Source of the DNA: Fulverythrobacter ferritrahens
Lineage (GTDB): Bacteria; Pseudomonadota; Alphaproteobacteria; Sphingomonadales; Sphingomonadaceae
Direction of reading: 5' to 3'
Assembly (NCBI RefSeq): GCF_020539485.1
Contig: NZ_JACDXU010000001.1
Span: forward strand, 372,001-436,000
Length of the DNA stretch: 64,000 bases
Both the position numbers and the translations under genes were made by a program. Positions 60,632 to 64,000 of the stretch are shown piece after piece. The notes under the pieces are model-generated. The model did no database searches, was not told the origin of the DNA, and saw only the letters and a program-made list of their open reading frames with translations. The stretch's first letter is position 1; every line of letters starts with the position of its first letter.

Positions 60632-61999
60632 ATGAGCGCATCGCCCGAACCTGACCGGCAAACCGCCGCTAGGCTGCCTGAAAGCGACGTTTCGCCCTGG
60701 GTCGGGCTGATCGGCGTGGCCGGGCTGTTTGTCTGGATCGCGCTCTGCCGCAACTGGCCGTCGATAGCGGAAGTCCTGAACCTGCCTGGCCCGCGAGAGC
60801 GCATGTCCGGGGCCTATGCTGCCTTGGCCTCCATGCTGTTCATCGGCGTGCTGATGGCAGTATGGTCGGTGCTGGTGGAGAAGGTCCATCTGCGCCCCTC
60901 CACTGGCATATCGTGGAAAAACCCGCGCCCGCTCTCCAGCGTGATCGATGTTTCCGGCACGAAGCTGGCGGGCCTGTGGGCCACCTGGGAGATCATCGGT
61001 TTCCTCTATTGCGTGTGCCGCTGGTATTGGGACGGGCAATATCTCTTCGCAATGGAAGTGATCGGGGCGGCGGCGGTCCCGCTGTTCCTCCTGTCCGTTC
61101 CCTATGTGCTGTGGCTGGACCGGGTGTTGGTAAACCCGCGAGACGGTGCCTGGCATTTCGGCGCCATGCTGATCGGCCGGCAGCGCTGGGAAGCAGAGCA
61201 GGTGAAGAAGCACTGGCGCGCATGGGCCATCAAGGCATTTTTCGGTGCCTTCATGATCTCCATTCTGCCGCCGGGCTTTGCGAACATCGTGAATGCCGAC
61301 ATTCCTGCCCTGCTGGACAATCCCGGCCGGTTTGGCGGGGCTCTGTTCGAATTGCTGTTCCTGATCGACGTGCAGATCGGCACGGTCGGTTATCTGTTCA
61401 CGCTGCGCCCGCTGGACGCCCATATCCGCAGCGGCAACCCCTTCCTGGGCGGCTGGCTGGCGGCATTGATCTGCTACCCGCCTTTCGTCTGGGGCGTGAT
61501 GTCCAATAATGGCGTGATCGGTTACGAATATCACACGGCGGACTGGTCATACTGGTTTCAGGGCCACACGGCGCTGATGTGGATCTGGGCGGGCTGGCTC
61601 GCTGTTCTCACGGCGGTCTATGCCTGGGCGACTGTGGCCTTCGGCATTCGCTTTTCCAACCTGACCTATCGCGGTGTGCTGACGAACGGGCCTTACCGCT
61701 TCACGCGCCATCCGGCCTATCTGGCCAAGAATGCCTTCTGGTGGTGTTCGACCCTGCCATTCTTCGTCACCAACGGCTCGCTGGTGGATATGGTGCGCAA
61801 CACCTTCTTCCTGGGCTGCATCAGCGCGATCTATTACTGGCGCGCCCGCACGGAAGAGGCACATCTGCTGGCGGAAGATCCAAAATATCGCGAATATTAC
61901 GACTGGATGGCCCAGCACGGCTTGATCACCAGCCGTTTGCGCAAACTGCTGCTTTGCCTGCGCCGCCGCCCCCCTGCGGGGTTGCAGGCGGCGGAATAG
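60632..61999 (+). CDS. Isoprenylcysteine/phospholipid methyltransferase-like membrane protein
   Basis: A 455-residue protein with about ten membrane segments. The C-terminal 110 residues carry the ICMT/PEMT signature: LTNGPYRFTRHPAYLAKNAF and YYWRARTEEAHLLAEDPKYR, where AdoMet and the acceptor would bind at the membrane. The large N-terminal part (RMSGAYAALASMLFIGVLMA, AVPLFLLSVPYVLWLDRV) is unusual for the 150-200 residue ICMT family. The substrate is unknown. Confidence 0.8.
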   Translation: MSASPEPDRQTAARLPESDVSPWVGLIGVAGLFVWIALCRNWPSIAEVLNLPGPRERMSGAYAALASMLFIGVLMAVWSVLVEKVHLRPSTGISWKNPRPLSSVIDVSGTKLAGLWATWEIIGFLYCVCRWYWDGQYLFAMEVIGAAAVPLFLLSVPYVLWLDRVLVNPRDGAWHFGAMLIGRQRWEAEQVKKHWRAWAIKAFFGAFMISILPPGFANIVNADIPALLDNPGRFGGALFELLFLIDVQIGTVGYLFTLRPLDAHIRSGNPFLGGWLAALICYPPFVWGVMSNNGVIGYEYHTADWSYWFQGHTALMWIWAGWLAVLTAVYAWATVAFGIRFSNLTYRGVLTNGPYRFTRHPAYLAKNAFWWCSTLPFFVTNGSLVDMVRNTFFLGCISAIYYWRARTEEAHLLAEDPKYREYYDWMAQHGLITSRLRKLLLCLRRRPPAGLQAAE

Positions 62000-62010
62000 C
62001 GCCCGCGCCG

Positions 62011-62090
62011 TTCGTCATCCCGGCGAAAGCCGGGGTCGCTGGGCACTGCACGTCAGGATCGCAGCGGTCCCGGGTCAAGCCCGGGACGAC
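62011..62090. repeat. REP-like palindromic pair between convergent genes
   Basis: Two GC-rich hairpins: CCCGGC-GAAA-GCCGGG at 62019-62034 within CGTCATCCCGG, and GTCCCGGG-TCAAG-CCCGGGAC at 62067-62087 followed by GACG. CGTCATCCCGGCGAAAGC-type elements are widely dispersed in sphingomonad genomes. Position between convergent stops is typical. Confidence 0.75.
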
Positions 62091-62097
62091 GAAGGTG

Positions 62098-63468
62098 TCA
62101 GAAGCTCTCTTCGTAAACCCGCGTAATGTCGCCGGCCCAGGGGCCGTTATAGAGGTCCAGCAGGCGCTGGGCAGGGACAGTGCCGCTCTCTGCGATCTCG
62201 AACAACTCGCCCAGATAGCCGGTTTCATTGTCGCCCGCCTGGTTCAGTTTTGCACGGGCCGAAAGGCCAGAGCGGGCGATGTCCAGAACTTCGCGGGCAA
62301 TGTCCTTCAACTTGCGGCCGCCGGGAATGGGTGCGTCGAGCGCGAGCTTGGGCACTGCGTTGCGCAGGGCCTCCCGCTCTTCCATCGTCCAGTCCTTCAC
62401 TACGTCCCATGCCGCGTCGAGCGCTGTCTGGTCATAGAGCAGGCCCACCCACAGGGCCGGAAGCGCGCAGATGCGGCCCCACGGCCCGCCATCGGCGCCG
62501 CGCATCTCCAGGAAGCTCTTCAGGCGCACTTCGGGGAAAGCGGTGGAAAGGTGATCCTGCCAGTCGTCCTCGGTCGGCAATTCGCCGGGCAGGGCAGGCA
62601 GTTCGCCCTTCAGGAAGTCCCGGAAGCTCTGGCCAGCCGCGTCGATATATTTCCCCTCGCGGAAGACGAAATACATCGGCACGTCGAGCATATAGTCGAC
62701 ATAGCGTTCATAGCCGAAGCCATCCTCGAACACGAAGGGCAGCATGCCGGTGCGCTGCGGATCGGTGTCGGACCAGATGTGGCTGCGATAGGAAAGGAAG
62801 CCATTGGGCTTGCCTTCGGTGAAAGGCGAATTGGCGAATAGCGCGGTGGCCAGCGGTTGCAGGGCCAGGCTGGTGCGAAACTTCTTCACCATGTCTGCTT
62901 CGCTGCCATAGTCCAGATTGACCTGAATGGTGCAGGTGCGCAGCATCATGTCGAGGCCCATCGTGCCCACGCGCGGCATGTGGCGCATCATGATGGCGTA
63001 GCGGCCCTTGGGCATGACAGGCAGTTCTTCGCGCGTCTTGTCGGGCCACATGCCGAGGCCCAGGAAGCCGATGCCGAAGCGTTCGCCGATTTCCTTCACC
63101 TGCGCGAGGTGCCGTCCGGTTTCGGCGCAGGTCTGGTGCAAATTTTCCAACGGCGCGCCGGAAAGTTCGAGCTGGCCGGCAGGCTCGAGGCTGACCGCCC
63201 CATCGGTGCCGGACATGGCGATCACATTGCCGCCTTCCTCCACCGGCTCCCAGCCGTAGTTTCTGAGGGCCAGCAGCATGTCGCGGATGCCGTGGGGTTC
63301 GTCATAGGAGGGGGCGTGGTGATCGCTATGGGCGAAGACCAGCTTCTCATGCTCCGTGCCGATCCGCCACGCGCTAGCCGGCTTCTCGCCAGCCTGCATG
63401 GGGGCCACGAGTTGGTCGCGGCTTTCGATCAGCCGCTCCTCTCCATCTGACGCTGTGCGCGTGCTCAT
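62098..63468 (-). CDS. gshA: Glutamate-cysteine ligase (plant/alphaproteobacterial type)
   Basis: A 456-residue GCS2-type ligase that forms gamma-glutamylcysteine for glutathione. Signature segments are WRIGTEHEKLVFAH, LEPAGQLELSGAPLENLHQT, MMLRTCTIQVNLDYGSEADM and FLEMRGADGGPWGRICALPA. This type, shared with plants, is typical of alphaproteobacteria. It lies 52 bases after rsmE on the same strand. Confidence 0.94.
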   Translation of the reverse strand: MSTRTASDGEERLIESRDQLVAPMQAGEKPASAWRIGTEHEKLVFAHSDHHAPSYDEPHGIRDMLLALRNYGWEPVEEGGNVIAMSGTDGAVSLEPAGQLELSGAPLENLHQTCAETGRHLAQVKEIGERFGIGFLGLGMWPDKTREELPVMPKGRYAIMMRHMPRVGTMGLDMMLRTCTIQVNLDYGSEADMVKKFRTSLALQPLATALFANSPFTEGKPNGFLSYRSHIWSDTDPQRTGMLPFVFEDGFGYERYVDYMLDVPMYFVFREGKYIDAAGQSFRDFLKGELPALPGELPTEDDWQDHLSTAFPEVRLKSFLEMRGADGGPWGRICALPALWVGLLYDQTALDAAWDVVKDWTMEEREALRNAVPKLALDAPIPGGRKLKDIAREVLDIARSGLSARAKLNQAGDNETGYLGELFEIAESGTVPAQRLLDLYNGPWAGDITRVYEESF

Positions 63469-63520
63469 AGCCGCGCCGTTAGGGCACTAAGGGGCGCTGC
63501 GCCAGCGCAAATTGTCAGTG

Positions 63521-64000
63521 TCATTCTTGCCAGTCTCCGGCAGCCGCCATCCACAAAGCGGAGGCTGCGATTGCGGCGGTTTCGCCGCGCAGGATGCGGG
63601 GCCCAAGCGTGATGGCGCTTGCGGCCGGATGAGCGCGGATTGCCGCGCGTTCACTATCGTCAAACCCGCCTTCGGGGCCCACCAGCAGCGCGGCGGGGGC
63701 CTGCCGTGCCCTGAAGGCGGGAAAGACAGGTTCTCCGCCCAACTCGTCGGCAAAGAACAGGGCGCGCGATGGGTCCCACCCTTTCAGCAGGGCGTCGAGC
63801 TTCACCGGCTCGGCTATGCGGGGCAGGGCAGTGCGGGCGCATTGCTCAGCGGCTTCGGCCACCAGCGCGCGGGCGCGTTCCAGATTGAGCTTGTCGGCCA
63901 CGCAACGCCGCGTCAGCACCGGCTGGATAACGCGCACGCCCAGTTCGGTCGCCTTTTCCAGTACGAGGTCGAAGCGGTCCTTCTTGAGAAGGGCGGCGCA
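63521..64000 (-). CDS. rsmE: 16S rRNA m3U1498 methyltransferase, 5' end outside the window
   Basis: The C-terminal 159 residues of RsmE are read (about two-thirds of the usual 240); the frame continues to the right edge of the window without a stop. The SPOUT-fold knot is clear in ALLVGPEGGFDDSERAA and ITLGPRILRGETAA, with FDLVLEKATELGVRVIQPV at the beginning of the visible part. It methylates N3 of U1498 in 16S rRNA. The pairing rsmE-gshA is seen in other alphaproteobacteria. Confidence 0.94.
   Translation of the reverse strand, partial: CAALLKKDRFDLVLEKATELGVRVIQPVLTRRCVADKLNLERARALVAEAAEQCARTALPRIAEPVKLDALLKGWDPSRALFFADELGGEPVFPAFRARQAPAALLVGPEGGFDDSERAAIRAHPAASAITLGPRILRGETAAIAASALWMAAAGDWQE

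Overview
The window is a high-GC (apart from two low-GC patches) piece of an alphaproteobacterial chromosome. The aa3-type cytochrome oxidase cluster (ctaC-ctaD-ctaB-ctaG-ctaE-SURF1), the plant-type glutamate-cysteine ligase, the lysA/argH pairing, and a large autotransporter whose C-terminal OmpA domain sits behind a polyproline linker all point to the Sphingomonadales (Novosphingobium/Sphingobium/Erythrobacter-like). The genus cannot be fixed from this sequence alone.

Region 1 (about 0.9-12.3 kb) is a mobile element. It has a complete P2-type head and packaging module in P2 order: S-R-X-L-M-N-O on the minus strand, and terminase P and portal Q diverging on the plus strand. It also has a Dam-like methylase, a BRO-N antirepressor-like protein, and a ribbon-helix-helix protein overlapping a small membrane protein. 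A near-palindromic operator covers a good rightward promoter. No tail tube, sheath, baseplate, fibre, lysis, integrase or replication gene is visible. At the right end, copies of ATGTAGGGC in both orientations flank a very AT-rich core, like a replication origin or satellite cis-site. The element could be a streamlined capsid-encoding satellite or a decayed prophage whose remainder lies left of the window. A thermonuclease gene lies at the left edge and tRNA-Val(TAC) follows the element at the right.

Region 2 (12.5-23.3 kb) is housekeeping: an exported TlpA/intradiol dioxygenase-like pair, then argH-lptM-like-lysA-cysG-like on the plus strand. A tightly packed minus-strand operon follows: pyrE-pdxJ-acpS-lepB-AI-2E transporter-DUF3089-ruvX.

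Region 3 (23.4-29.9 kb) encodes cytochrome c oxidase and its assembly factors: subunits II, I and III, haem O synthase, the copper chaperone CtaG, SURF1, a 45-aa membrane protein and a DUF983 protein. Region 4 (29.9-46.7 kb) contains: an ArsR/AHSA1 divergent pair with a palindromic operator; thrC; an RNA methyltransferase; folB; moaA-moaD-moaE; rplU-rpmA with a strong terminator; a TetR/hydrolase divergent pair; ygfZ; a double PilZ protein; a MEKHLA protein; pyrC; rarD; and astD.

Region 5 (47.2-54.7 kb) is one 2497-residue autotransporter with tandem 111-residue repeats, a beta-barrel, 23 consecutive prolines and an OmpA domain. Region 6 (54.7-64 kb) holds selO, a hydrolase/glycosyltransferase pair, a YfgM-like protein with bamB, an ICMT-like methyltransferase, REP-like palindromes, the glutamate-cysteine ligase, and the 3' part of rsmE running off the right edge.
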